From assembly GCA_963965975.1 (NCBI GenBank), contig OZ014416.1, forward strand, positions 7,502,001 through 7,566,000: a DNA stretch of 64,000 bases. Direction: 5' to 3'. Below are positions 53,201-64,000 of this stretch, in pieces (the stretch's first letter is position 1; every line of letters begins with the position of its first letter). The notes beneath the pieces were generated by a model. It did not search any database. It saw nothing but the letters and a program-made list of their open reading frames with translations, and was not told where the DNA came from. Position numbers and translations under genes: made by a program. Source of the DNA: Xestospongia bergquistia (Eukaryota > Porifera > Demospongiae > Haplosclerida > Petrosiidae).

Positions 53201-54671
53201 CAGTGACTGTCATTCATAGATCTGTTTACATGAGATAAAATTTGTACATAAACTAAATGTAAAATTTAGCACCTTAATGCTATGTGGTGTAGTCACAATC
53301 ATTTGTCAGATTGACAAAGTAATACAATGACTATAGTTAATGTAATTTTTTTACTTGAATATATTAATATCTTTTCAGTTTTTGTGTCCCTGTCATTGGT
53401 CAGGTTTGACAATAGCTATGATTATCTGTATTGATAACTGTTATATTGACTATATATTTTATTGTATGATAGTTCCTGTGCTTTTTGTAATTGAATAAAT
53501 TTTCCTCACTTCTTTCTAGTATGGACAAACACCAGCACATTGTGCAGCATATCAGAGTCATGTTCTAAGGTTATTTATTGAAGTGGAACAAGTTGATGTA
53601 AATACTACAGACAAAGTAAGTCATATTATAGTTACTTATGAGTTATATACTGTGAGTATGACATTTAATATTCTCTTCAGTATTGATACTAACCTCTCTC
53701 ATACTCAGATTGTCCAATATTTTGATAACATGTTTTTGACTATACTTTTGATTTATTTTACGCATAAATTTTATTTCTTGTAAACGGAACTATGAGTGAC
53801 AGTCATTGACAGAGCATTGTGATTTCTGAAGTAGACTTAAATCATTAATTCATGCAATACATTTTACCATTTATATCAATGATACACATAAAATCCAAAA
53901 TCAAATTTTGATTTTTGCCTGCATTGTGTTAAACAGCCTTTTGCATTATATTAATCAATGACAATATCCATTAATGTTTAATTAATTAATAGTTATGAAT
54001 AATTAATACACAAACTTTATCATGAGTCCTCCCCCCTCCCACATACATACATGTCCATAAATAGTCTATAATCTTGTGATTTAACTGTATGTTTGCTGCT
54101 TCAATAGTTTTTACGTCTCTTTTATAATGCATTCTACATTGATTCTCATATATTTGGCAAATAACATTCCTAGGAACTTCATATATTCTAAATAGATCAC
54201 TAGCTTTAGATAAAAGTACATTTGGACAGCCTATTTCATTTATTTCTATGTAACACCATAGTTCACATGATCATCTACTAGACAATTAGTGAACTTGGTC
54301 ATATGTGGTTCCTTGAAAAAAATACTACTGTGTAAGAACCTGCATAAATTAAGTAACATTGAATAAATGTTTCCATAGTATTACTGTTTGCCTCCATTAT
54401 GTGTATCATTGATATAAATGGTAAAATGATACAATTATATATGATGCAATGATACAATGATTTATTTATCAATGTTTCTTACCTTTAATAATGTAATACA
54501 TTATATATTTTATAATATTAACCTTTAAAATCACATTCAAATATCAAAATTGTTTGTAAAATTTTCATTGTTCATCAGTTAGGAGATTACAAAACATTAT
54601 GTATCTATCATACATGTATAACCTAGATAATTTTAATAAAAAATATAATTGAAGTTCTTTATTCTTTACAG

Positions 54672-56740
54672 AGTGGGGACTCTCTACTACATCTTGCTTG
54701 TGCAAAGGGTAAAGTAAACGAGATTTCATATCTACTTCACACTGGAAAATTTGATCCACTTGCTCATAACAATCATTACAATACACCACTAAATGAAGTC
54801 CAGCTGCATGATCCAAACAGACTTGAAATATTGAAGATGTTTGAGCCATTTGAGAAATGTCATCAAGACTATCCAGTTGATTCATATAGGAAAGTATTTA
54901 TTTGTGGAAACAAGACAGCTGGAAAGAGTTCATTAGCCCAATGTATTATATATCGTGCTGATAAACCTCCTGATTATTGCTACAATCCTTCTCAATGTGT
55001 CGAAGGTGTGCAATTGGAAACTGCCGGCATTAATTATCATGATGTTCGTAGTCATGAAGTTGGCAATATTATTCTTTATGATTTAGCTGGTCATCCACAA
55101 TATTATAGTAGTCATGCAGCTGTACTGGAGAATGTTATGTTGAGAACTCCTGCAGTTTTTACAGTAGTGATAGATTCAACTAAAGGTTTTGACTACTTAG
55201 AAAAACAGTTGTATTACTGGTTTAACTTTATTGAAAATATTTGTGCTAATTTATCCAAACCTTCTCAAGTGATTGTTGTTGGAAGTTTTGCTGATAAATT
55301 TACTGATAGTTATGGTGAATTAAAGATCCGTGTCGATTATGTTGTTAAAGATGCCATTCGTAAACAAAAGTATAGAGGTTATGTTCACATGGAGTGTCAT
55401 CGCCCAGGTGGAAAAGGTTTCCCTGAATTCATTTGTCACCTTCATGAAAGTTGTAAGGTTGTTATTGATAAGTCTGATAAGATTAGTTATTATTGCCATG
55501 TGCATTATGCCTACCTCCAAAAGCTACAGAAAGTAGCTATTAGCATTGATGAGCTTATTGAAAGCCTAAAAGCTCTTGGTGATCCATCTCTCCCTTCAAA
55601 TGAAACAGTTGTTATTGACTACTTGTCAATTCTCAGTGACAAAGGTCTTGTTCTGTTCCTGAGAAATGAAATAGTGTCTAATAGTTGGATTGTAGTCAAC
55701 AAATCAAGCCTCCTTGCTGAAGTCAATGGTGTTCTTTTTAATCAGAACATCGAGCGTCTTTCTATACCAACCTCTAGCAACACTGGCATTGTGCATGTTT
55801 CTGTTTTACAAGAGCTCTTTCCAACATATGATACAAGTATGCTTATTGATTTTTTGAAAAGCATGGAATATTGTCGTGTAATTGATTCAGACACACTGGA
55901 TACTATTACTACCAACCTGTCTTCATCAGATCACATTTCTAAAGTTGACATTCTTTTCTTTCCAGCTCTCATTACTGCTGAGCCTCCTTTAAATTTAAAT
56001 GATCATTTCAAAAGTGGATTTGGTTGGTGCTTATATTGCCCTAATCCATTTCAATTCCTCTCTGTTCGCTTCCTCCACATTCTTTTGCTTCGACTAGCAT
56101 ATTCTGATTACTGCCCTGTTTATAATCCTAAAGCTGGTGAATTAGACAAAAAGGCTCCTATACAACAGTTGAATCGTTATTGTACAGTCTGGAAGAATGG
56201 TATTTATTGGAATTATATCAATGATGTAGTAGTGGAAGTGACAGATGATAATAGATGTGTCACTGTATTTGTTTCCAATGTCAAAGGAGTTGAAAGTCAA
56301 AAAATATGTTGCTCTGTTATAAAGGTGGTTCTTTCTCTTCAAAAGCAGTTTTGTCCATGTAAAATTAATGAGTACATAATACCTTGTGGATCTTTAGCTG
56401 ACATCCGTAACAAGAAAATTTCTAAACGAATACTCTACAGAGTAAATGATGTAGCTCGAGGAATGCTAGTTAACAAGGAAATATTTGACCAGAATGGAGT
56501 TCAAGGCAATGTCAAACACATTTGTCCACATGAGCCATATATCTCCCTTGCACCAGCAGTCATCCATGCTTTATTCTCTATTAGTAAAGGCAATCAAGTT
56601 ATTCCAGAGAGATTTCTTCAGCACATACAAGAATTTGCTCCCAGTATAATGTCATCTTATAATACATCCAAAGATAGCACTATTCTGATGTTGCCAGTCA
56701 TCTCAATGACTATAGTTTTTTCACTGGACAAAATCCATTG
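54672..56740 (+). pseudogene. Gene C exon: last ankyrin repeat, Roc GTPase, COR-like region, 3' frameshift
   Basis: Open from 54672 for about 670 codons: ankyrin unit (LLHLACAKGKVNEISYLL), P-loop GNKTAGKS at 54906-54929, DLAGH, and G4-like SFAD. The Roc half differs clearly from A and B. From GFGWCLYCPNPFQF on it is almost the same as gene A, including WKNGIYW. Near 56681-56687 one base is missing relative to gene A (3575-3583). The new frame ends in TGG TAA, the TAA lying in the donor. The joining exon 56898 read in that phase also stops soon. Confidence 0.8.
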
Positions 56741-57075
56741 GTAAGTTACTGTAGTATAATAAACTTAATACTTTTCTTCTTCATTATTATATAATATATG
56801 ATTCTATACATCTTTTTATGCGTTAATTACTTTAATTGATATGTTATGATTATCTTGTAGTCCATTCATTTCAAATATGTATTTAATTAAATTTTAGGAT
56901 CTGTTAACTCATCCTTTAACTCATGATGAGATAATAAAAGTCTCAAAAGATTGCCTTCAATCTGCAAATATTTCAATTCTAAAAGGTTTGATCATGTTTG
57001 TGTGTATACATTCTTATATAGATAGTATCTATACATATACATTTTGTCATGAGTTTGCTCTTTCTGATTTATTAG

Positions 57076-57348
57076 GAAAGCCTCCTAAAAAGTGTGACCT
57101 TCTGCAATTAATGTCTCGCATCGCTTTTAAATGGTGTATAATTGGTGAATGTCTTGGAATTCAATACACACACTTGGCCACATTACAAAGGCAAACTTCA
57201 GAAGACATTAATAAACTTGCCAAAGTACTCCAACTTTGGATAGATACAATGCCTAAACCTGTCACTTGGAACACAATTTTACAGACAATAGAAAGTCCAC
57301 CTATTGAAAGTAAACTAACTGTCATGGAGATGGAAAAGTTCTTAAAAT
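57076..57348 (+). CDS. Gene C death-domain exon
   Basis: Same length as the gene A exon (273 bp) and the same signature: DLLQLMSRIAFKWCIIGECL, LGIQYTHLATL, INKLAKVLQLWIDT, TWNTILQTIE. The exon itself is open. The donor must be GTGAGT at 57349, because the next possible donor (57379) follows a 1-bp insertion and would hit a stop in exon 57525. It is out of frame with the GTPase exon as read here. Confidence 0.75.
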
Positions 57349-58381
57349 GTGAGTGTTTGTATAATCCTAATAAAATAAGGTAATTGTAATTTGTTAGTTT
57401 TTACATGACACAAATTTTGTGATAGCTAATAAAAGAAATTGCTTAATAGTGATACTTTACTTATCATTTAGAGTCTTTGTAAGCTAATAACTATTGCAGT
57501 TATTTTATGACATTATTTATATAGCCATGACAAAGGGAAGTAGTGACATTTGTGATGATGATCTATTGGAGTTATTGACCACTACTGGTAAGATATTAAA
57601 ATGTACTGGCTCACTACAGATCTTCCACATATAATGATGGCTTAGCAATTATGTCAACCAAAATACTTTTATTTGATAAATGCATATCCCTCAAATATAT
57701 ACTGTATGTAGTAATTGGTTTATTAACAAAAACATTTATTCTTTTATACTAATAATTATCAACAACACTTTAAGTTTAAAATTAGTTATAAGATGTAATG
57801 TATTAAGTTTAGTAATTTTCTGATCCACTCTAGTGTCAACATAATAATAGTACATATATATACTAATATATTCTATATTTATTTTTATGTTATAATTTTA
57901 TAGAAGACGTAAAACAAACTGACAAAAAAACAACTGAGAAGCAAAGTGATGGTAAATAAATATTACTTAACCTGTACATGATTACAAAACTAAATTAATT
58001 TTTTTATATCCTTCATAATATAGATGTCAATGAAAGTGTTAATGAGTCTATTACTGAGGACTGTAACACTGTTAGTGGTAAGTTCATCATGACTATAATT
58101 AGTGGAAAGATGATATACATTATTAATTCTATCATGTTTGTGTATATTTGATTCTAATGTATTGACTATTATTAACAAGTTACAAATTTTTCTGAGCCAC
58201 ACCCAAATTGTCTAGATTGGTTTTATTCATAACATTAAAATTTTAGAGATTATAACAATAGTTACTAAATTCATGTTTTTTCATGTTTTACTAAATTATT
58301 AGTTACTTTATGTTTTTTATATTTCCTTTTATTGTTACGTACTTGGTATCCAGTTCTCTACAATTTTTTTACATTGTGTAG

Positions 58382-58698
58382 ACACTACTGATCCATCAGA
58401 AATATTTCTGGATTATTTTGCTGATATTTGTGAAGGCATTCAAGTTAAACCTTTGTTCATTGTTAACCGACTCCTTACTGCTAGATTGACATCATCAACT
58501 TTTAAGAAAGAAGTACAAAGTATGAGTGGTGATGATTATGACAAAGCAGACAAAGTAGTTAATGAGCTACAACGACAAGTTAAAGAAAAAGGAATTGAGT
58601 TTTTAAAATCAATCTGTGACTTCCTTCTGAATCAAAACAATGAGTTAAAAGACATTGGTAGGAAAATGAAACATCAACTAGAAAGTAAGAGGTTCTAA
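58382..58698 (+). CDS. Gene C first CARD-like exon
   Basis: FLDYFADICEGI, FIVNRLLTARLTS, YDKADKVVNELQRQ, FLKSICDFLLNQN, ELKDIGRKMKHQLE: the same CARD-like domain. It reads to a stop at 58696-58698, or leaves through GTAAGA at 58685, the strongest version of this internal donor, in phase 1. More linker exons and a second CARD-like exon follow, so skipping the stop would yield a two-CARD protein. Confidence 0.7.
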
Positions 58699-59153
58699 TT
58701 ATTGTACAACTCCAACTTAATTTATAAGATTTTAGTAAATGTACTTTAACTTTGAGAGTCTAGAGTATTCAACACTTTGTCTTAATGTTATGGTTGCTGT
58801 TTTTTAAAGTTATTTTTTCTGAAATAGATAATAAATTAATTATTAATATATCAGTAATTTAAAAGTCAAGAAATTCACTTACAAAATTTCATAGCACAGT
58901 ATGTGTCATTGTAGCTCCTGGACCATAAATTTTGCAAAATAACTTCCATGAAGCTGTTCATGTAATATGTAATGTATCTAGTAATATTTTCTTAACAAAA
59001 CAGCATACTCATTACACTAATGATTGTCTACAACACCTTAAGTTTAATTTAGTTATTAGGTGTAGTGTATTAAGTTTAGTAATTATTTAGTAAGTAATTA
59101 CATATATATATATATTAACATATATATGTTTATTTTTCTATTACAATTTATAG

Positions 59154-59291
59154 AAGATGTAACGCATACAGACAAAAACATAATTGAGCAGCAAAGTGAT
59201 GGTAAGTTGATCACTAAGCGTAGCAGATCTTTTTCCCATTCAACATCAAAGAAGCTCAAACAATCTGATAACATAGATGATGATCAATTAG
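59154..59291 (+). CDS. Gene C fused linker exon (two ancestral exons joined)
   Basis: The first part (EDVTHTDKNIIEQQSD) equals the exon type ending at a GTAAGT donor (compare 57904-57951). The second part (KRSRSFSHSTSKKLKQSDN) equals the APAKRK exon (30517-30600). Here they are joined with the old donor GTAAGT at 59202 read as Gly-Lys, in frame with no stop. Either the donor is still used or the exon is read through. Confidence 0.6.
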
Positions 59292-59391
59292 GTAGATAAT
59301 TTTAATGTCACACACATTTGCTATATTATAATGCCTACATTTACAGACAACTTTATACATCATTTTAACTACTTTTATCCTTTAAATGCAG

Positions 59392-62300
59392 AATTGGCAT
59401 ATGTTACTATTACTACTGAGGAATCAGATCTAGAAAGTATTAATTTGGTTGAAAACATTGACAATGGTCAGACTATAAAATTTCAGGTAAAATTCAAGTT
59501 GTTTTTTCAGCTCTACATTAATAAAAATATATAATGATTTATAGGAAAATGATTGCTGTCTGAGTGATCATAAAGTAATGTCTCTTTCATCACTTGAAAG
59601 TAGCACTATACAAAATGGTCAGTATTTGTAGTTATGATATGATATGTCATCTGTTTCTTTAGAAACCAATCCAGGCTCTTGTAAACGCAAGCATGGTAGT
59701 AACTTTAACTCAAGTAATGACAACAAATTAGCTGTTCTTTTAGCTAAAAATAATATAATTACTATCTATGTACATGCTATGTTTCTAACATAGAAGCATC
59801 AGGTATTCTTTTTGTATGATAACATAGACAATGTTATATAATTATTTTAAAAATGAACAAATATTTTATCAATTGTCTTTCTATCTTAGAAAGTAAATGA
59901 AACTAATGTGGCTTAATTATGTTTATAACAAAATATTAGAGAATATATATTGTGTTTTATTCTGTATATCTAAAGTTTAACTTTTTATATATTTCCTTTA
60001 CTTAAATTAGATGATTTACCTGAAACCAAGAAGTTTGCCCAAGAACAGCAAGAGAGAAATGTCAGAGGTATATCATTATAAACATATGCATGCATATATG
60101 TGAGTTAGCTGATAATAATGCTTAATTAGTGAATAATCTTAAAGGGAATTAGCAATATAGGGACACTTGTATCTTATTGATTTAGCTGTTCATTGATTTA
60201 AGGAATCATTTGTTAATAGCTGAGAAAAAGACCTAGGTGTTTTGGGTAGATGAGTGTTTTTAATATTCATTTTTAACTTTTATTTTTCATTATTTAAGCC
60301 ACTGATGAAGATAGTCGCTCTGACTATTGAAACGTTTGGCGTTAATATGTTTTTCATTTGTTAATAGCTGTTACTGTTATATTTAAATGCTATCATTGAT
60401 TGTTATACAATGTTATTATAGGAGGTATAATACAAAGAGACAAAAACACAATTGAAGCACAAACTGATGGTAAGTCCATATTACTAACCTTTGCATGATT
60501 ACACAATGGTTAATGGTAATTGTATACATTAGAGAAGCATATATTATATTTCCTTTAAAGCTTATTTAGTGCATTTTGTACAAAAGTAGGGCTCCAGTTA
60601 CATACAGTATACTCATGTAATTTAACAGGTATAGGTTACATACTAATTGCAAAGGATTGATTGAACAGAGTGCCACAGCAAGTAGGTTTAAGAAATAATT
60701 ATAAATCATACTGAGGTGCATATATAACCAGCTTCTACCATGGTAAAGTGGTTTATTCTTGAAAATTTGGTTATTGGTCAATAATCAGTTCCTTTTCTTA
60801 GAGCAGTAGCATGATTAACTGATTTGACAGTACAGTTGACAAATTCAATACATATTAGTATATCACACAAACATTTGCTTTAACATTTAGCACATCATAT
60901 AATTATCACTTTGTTCTAAACAAAATATTCTATAGAACATGATAAGCAATCAAGTGTTGTTGATTCAACTGACAACTCATCAATGGAATATCAGGTATGA
61001 TTTATAAACTTATATAGTAGATTGTGTTAATTATAATCTTTAACAAAATCAATTTTTTAAAAAGTTTAGGAGATACATTTAAAAATGCCTGACATTATCA
61101 TAAAAGGACTAAATAAGTAACATATCTGATGGATGATTTAAGCTATGACAATAACATATTAGAACTGAACTTAACACAGTAAGATTTAAAAGCAAAGCAA
61201 AGCTATAGAGCCTATACTTGATAATATATGCTAAGGTTATTAATAGCAGTGATTCAAAAATAACTCAGTAACTCATCTTGCCAATGAATTGCTATTCCTT
61301 TAGTAATTAGTAGTTATTCTTGCAAATCAGGTCATTTGTTTTCAGTAAACTGTGTAGTTTTATTCCAAACGTTCACTAGTTTAATATCAGAAAGGTTGTC
61401 TGATATATTCAAAGGCAAAAAGAGACATATCAGTTGTTAAAGTGGTGTCCTCCAGATAATATGAAAAGTAGTTTCTAGCATATGGGCATGCAACTGAGTG
61501 CCACACCACTACATGTAGACACATTCATGAAGTATTCTTTGTGTTTGTGAGTTCTGAAACATCCCTAATGACAGCAATATTGAAATAACTAGATTGATAG
61601 TTTCATTATGTCATAGATTATAACCATTATAACAATTATAACCCAAAATTATTTATAATTCCTCACTTCCTGGCTAAGAAATAATATAAACAATAGTTAT
61701 ATTATCGATAATGTGTATTATAAAAGTACAATACTTAATACCTCATATATCATCACTTATATCCTGTATCCAATAGCAACATTCTACTAATGAACTATCA
61801 AGTGAACACAAATCAGATACTCTCCCTAGTAATACTACACAACAAGGTAATATAAGACATCTAAATAATAAACACTACATATAATGTATATGATGATTTC
61901 AATTGTGTTTATATAGAGTTATTTTATAGTCTATGTTGTTATAGTTGATATAAGTAGTTTATATATGCTAATAAATAGACTTTTTATAGTTGTGTTTGAT
62001 TATTGAGATTATGAGAAATTAATATACATTAATTAACTACTCTTTTACATTGTTTACTAACTCTTCTTTAATTCAGTTACATTTCCTTTTTTACATTTCT
62101 ATTTTTTGTATTGAGTAGATACTATTGATCCATCAAAAATATTTCTGGATTATCTTGCTGATATTTGTGAAGCCATTGAAGTTAAACCTTTGTTCATTGT
62201 TAACCGACTCCTTAAGGCTAGATTGATATCATTAAATGTTAAGAAAGATGTAGAAAGTACGAGTGGTGATAATTATGACAAAGCAAATAAAGTAGTTAAT

Positions 62301-62450
62301 GAACTACAACAACAGGTTGAAGAAAAAGGAATTGAGTTTTTAAAAGCTATTTGTGACTTCTTTCTGGAGCAGAACCATGAGTTAAAAGACATTGGTACAA
62401 GAATGAAAAGTCAACTAGAAAGTGAGACACATTACCATACAACACTATAA
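59392..62450 (+). CDS. Gene C later linker exons and second CARD-like exon
   Basis: 59392-59486 and 59545-59617 (acidic: TTEESDLESINLVENIDNG; LSSLESSTIQN) have no counterpart in A or B. Then come 59663-59713, 60011-60067, 60422-60469, 60936-60994 (15 bases shorter than its relatives), 61777-61846, and the second CARD-like exon 62119-62450 (FLDYLADICEAI, FIVNRLLKARLIS, FLKAICDFFLEQN), ending in a stop at 62448-62450. Phases fit throughout. At 59713 the last exon base is A instead of G before GTAATG, a weaker donor. Confidence 0.6.
60207..60370 (+). mobile_element. 132-bp retroposon-like insertion with 16-bp target duplication
   Basis: CATTTGTTAATAGCTG occurs at 60207-60222 and again, identical, at 60355-60370. 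The 132 bp between are absent from the equivalent introns of A (about 6010) and B (about 31290). The insert ends with GATGAAGATAGTCGCTCTGA and GAAACGTTTGGCG, which is like the short conserved tails seen at the 3' ends of some LINE and Penelope-like elements. A 5'-truncated or SINE-type copy is likely. Confidence 0.75.
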
Positions 62451-62585
62451 TTATATTAGATAATTAATATTTGTATAACTGAGTCATTAAAATGTTATAA
62501 TTGAGTAATATACTGTATATAAAAAATTTCTTTACTCTCCATGTACTGCAGGTTAACTTCACCTACTTATTATCAAGTATTCTAC

Positions 62586-62880
62586 ATTTTTTGCTTTTTA
62601 TATTTCCAGCTTGCTTTTATTTGCTGCTATTTATATTTGCTGCTTTATATATTTACTGCTTTTTATTATTTGCTGCTATTTATATTTGCTACTTTCTATT
62701 ATTTGATGTTATTTATAGTTGTTGCTTTATATATTTGCTACTTTTTATTATTTTTTGCTATTTATATTTACTGCTTTTTATTATTTGCTGCTATTTATAT
62801 TTGCTGCTTTATATATTTACTGCTTTTTATTATTTGCTGCTATTTATGTTTGCTGCTTCATATATTTCCTTTGTATAGCT
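62586..62880. repeat. TTTGCTGCTATTTATATT-type minisatellite
   Basis: At least five imperfect units of about 50 bp containing TTTGCTGCTATTTATATT then TATATATTTACTGCTTTTTA. Overlapping 76-152-codon open frames here (Tyr/Phe/Leu/Cys-rich) are produced by the repeat and are not genes. Confidence 0.8.
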
Positions 62881-63405
62881 ATGTTAGTAATTATTTTGAA
62901 GTTATTGAGTCTAGACCATTATTTTTCATGTTATTGCTGCTATTTTTAAATTGTTTATTGTTACTTGAAAAATTAATTTTTAGTATAACAATAACATAAA
63001 ATGTGAAGTAATCCACAATTACATAACTACAATATTTTATAACACAATATTCAGCATCATTCAGTAATTATCTATAACATATTACTAACAGCAATGAGTA
63101 TAGTGTCTTTATTAATGAGTAGATTGATCAACAAGATGTTTGAAGAGTTGAACTAAGTTTATCTTGTATATTCTACAAACATAGCATAAAACAAGAAAGT
63201 GGAATACTTCATTTGAAGCTCCATCTATTTTATAATTAAGTACTTAATGAAGAAATATTAGTTAGTGTACATAAATAAATCTAAATTGTAGGACATCATT
63301 GTTATGTGGTATAGTCACAATCATTGGTCAATAATTATACAGTAATGCAATAGCTATATTTAGTGATTTTTATAATTGAATAATTTTTTTCTCTTTTCTT
63401 TTTAG
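62881..63405. other. Gene C 3' flank joined to upstream intron of the fourth copy
   Basis: To about 63258 the sequence matches the flank after gene A (to about 8772). From about 63262 it matches the intron before the last ankyrin exon of A (about 340-478) and C. The change of homology marks a duplication junction. Confidence 0.6.
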
Positions 63406-63507
63406 TTTAAACGGACATCAGCACATTCTGCAGCAAAGAAGGGTCGTGTTGATACTCTAAAGTTATTAATTGAAGTGGGAAAAGCTGATATAAGTGTTAT
63501 AGACATA
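63406..63507 (+). CDS. Ankyrin exon of a fourth copy (gene D), partial
   Basis: 34 codons, phase 0: TSAHSAAKKGRVDTLKLLIE then GKADISVID, equal in type to 479-580. Acceptor TTTTTAG and donor GTAAGT are present, and the following intron matches the gene A intron after 580, so a GTPase exon probably lies just past the window. No 5' ankyrin exons or start codon precede it: either the copy is 5'-truncated or the exon is spliced from gene C. Confidence 0.6.
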
Positions 63508-64000
63508 GTAAGTCATATTACAGTTACTTAAGAGTTATTTCCTTTGAAATATAACATTTTAATGTGGTAAATTGATATTACCTTGTCTCATACCCAGACT
63601 GATCATTACTTCAAATATTTTGAGAGCATGTTTTGAAAATAAATGTTCAAAAGAATCCAAAATCAATCAGAGTTGGAAAAGTACTAAACCAATTTAAATG
63701 ACAAAATCCCTCCCATAGGAAGAGTTTAACTATGATATTTTTTCCTGTCTGTGGCTTCAATAGTTTTAAGTCTCTGTTATAATGCATTCTACATTGATGT
63801 CCTATGAATAAGCAATAGTTTTCTTGGGAACTTCATATATTTTGAATAGATTACCAGCTTCAGGTGAAAATACATTGGTATTTGGACAAGCTATTTTATT
63901 TATTTGTATGTAAAAACATAGTTCATGTGATCTACTAAACAAATAATGAATTTGGTCATATCTATTAAGTTTTCATTGAAGAATATGCTACTGCATAATT

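Larger units (their letters stand above)
47059..53615 (+). pseudogene. Gene C ankyrin exons (six)
   Basis: Exons at 47059, 47543, 48078, 49456, 51504 and 53520, all phase 0 at both ends. Exons 49456 (TALHLASGNGHTEVVQFLLQ) and 51504 (TALHLAAEEGHCDIIQLLLK) are good ankyrin repeats. Exon 47059 carries the in-frame TGA. Exon 53520 is two codons shorter than its relatives at 479 and 25770, with the loss in the middle (AAYQSHVLRLF). Far fewer repeats than gene B: there is no counterpart of the 17227-17573 or 18430-24937 exons except the single 51504 exon. Confidence 0.7.
46047..62450 (+). pseudogene. Gene C: ankyrin - Roc/COR GTPase - Death - CARD-like (x2), with disabling changes
   Basis: Exons: 46047-46085 (ATG), 47059-47151, 47543-47650, 48078-48173, 49456-49554, 51504-51602, 53520-53615, 54672-56740, 56898-56985, 57076-57348, 57525-57587, 57904-57951, 58024-58077, 58382-58684 (or stop at 58698), 59154-59291, 59392-59486, 59545-59617, 59663-59713, 60011-60067, 60422-60469, 60936-60994, 61777-61846, 62119-62450. 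Exon 47059 has TGA at 47143-47145 where gene B has CGT. The GTPase exon lacks one base near 56684, so its last ~20 codons shift and stop at the donor. Splice sites are otherwise kept. A start inside the GTPase exon, a polymorphism or an assembly error could still leave a functional product. Confidence 0.7.

Noticed and set aside
62501..62999. Overlapping 76-152-codon hydrophobic open frames
   Set aside because: Produced by the T-rich minisatellite in several frames at once; the unit contains few stops.
1..64000. tRNA and rRNA genes
   Set aside because: No cloverleaf with a GGTTCGAATCC-type arm and no rRNA-like conserved block was noticed on reading both strands.

Overview
This is AT-rich animal genomic DNA: many short exons, GT-AG introns, and no bacterial operons. 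The gene content (ankyrin repeats, a ROCO-type GTPase, death-fold domains, in tandem) resembles the expanded ankyrin/death-domain families of sponges, so a demosponge of the Amphimedon type is my best guess. That is inference, not something I could search.

The window is built from one gene family repeated head to tail on the + strand. Each gene reads: short ankyrin exons (33-34 codons, phase 0 at both ends); one exon of about 2.07 kb carrying a last ankyrin repeat, a Roc GTPase and a COR-like region; usually a death-domain exon; a string of short hydrophilic linker exons (nearly all phase 1); and a CARD-like six-helix exon. Gene A (1-8056) lacks its 5' end. Gene B (14588-33292, possibly continuing to 35341) is whole, with 16 ankyrin exons. 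Gene C (46047-62450) keeps the layout but has a nonsense codon in exon 2 and a 1-bp deletion at the end of the GTPase exon. A lone ankyrin exon at 63406-63507 appears to open a fourth copy.

Between the genes are an unassigned death-fold-like exon pair (12600-12979), weak minus-strand exons (10511-11226), a broken minus-strand non-LTR retrotransposon (about 37500-39200), duplicated intergenic blocks (40430-43150; 13270-13700 against 39575-39990), two elements with terminal inverted repeats and repetitive interiors (43471-43966; 49657-50285), microsatellites, and a CpG-richer stretch (44800-45900).

By family knowledge, ankyrin repeats would bind a ligand or partner, Roc-COR would act as a nucleotide-controlled dimer switch, and Death/CARD domains would recruit signalling partners in apoptosis- or immunity-like pathways, as in DAPK and other ROCO or NLR-like proteins. 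The sequence shows birth-and-death evolution: exon duplication, exon fusion, mosaic paralogues, loss or relocation of the death domain, and a pseudogene-like copy. It also suggests that the C-terminus can be switched by a conserved splice donor inside the CARD-like exon.
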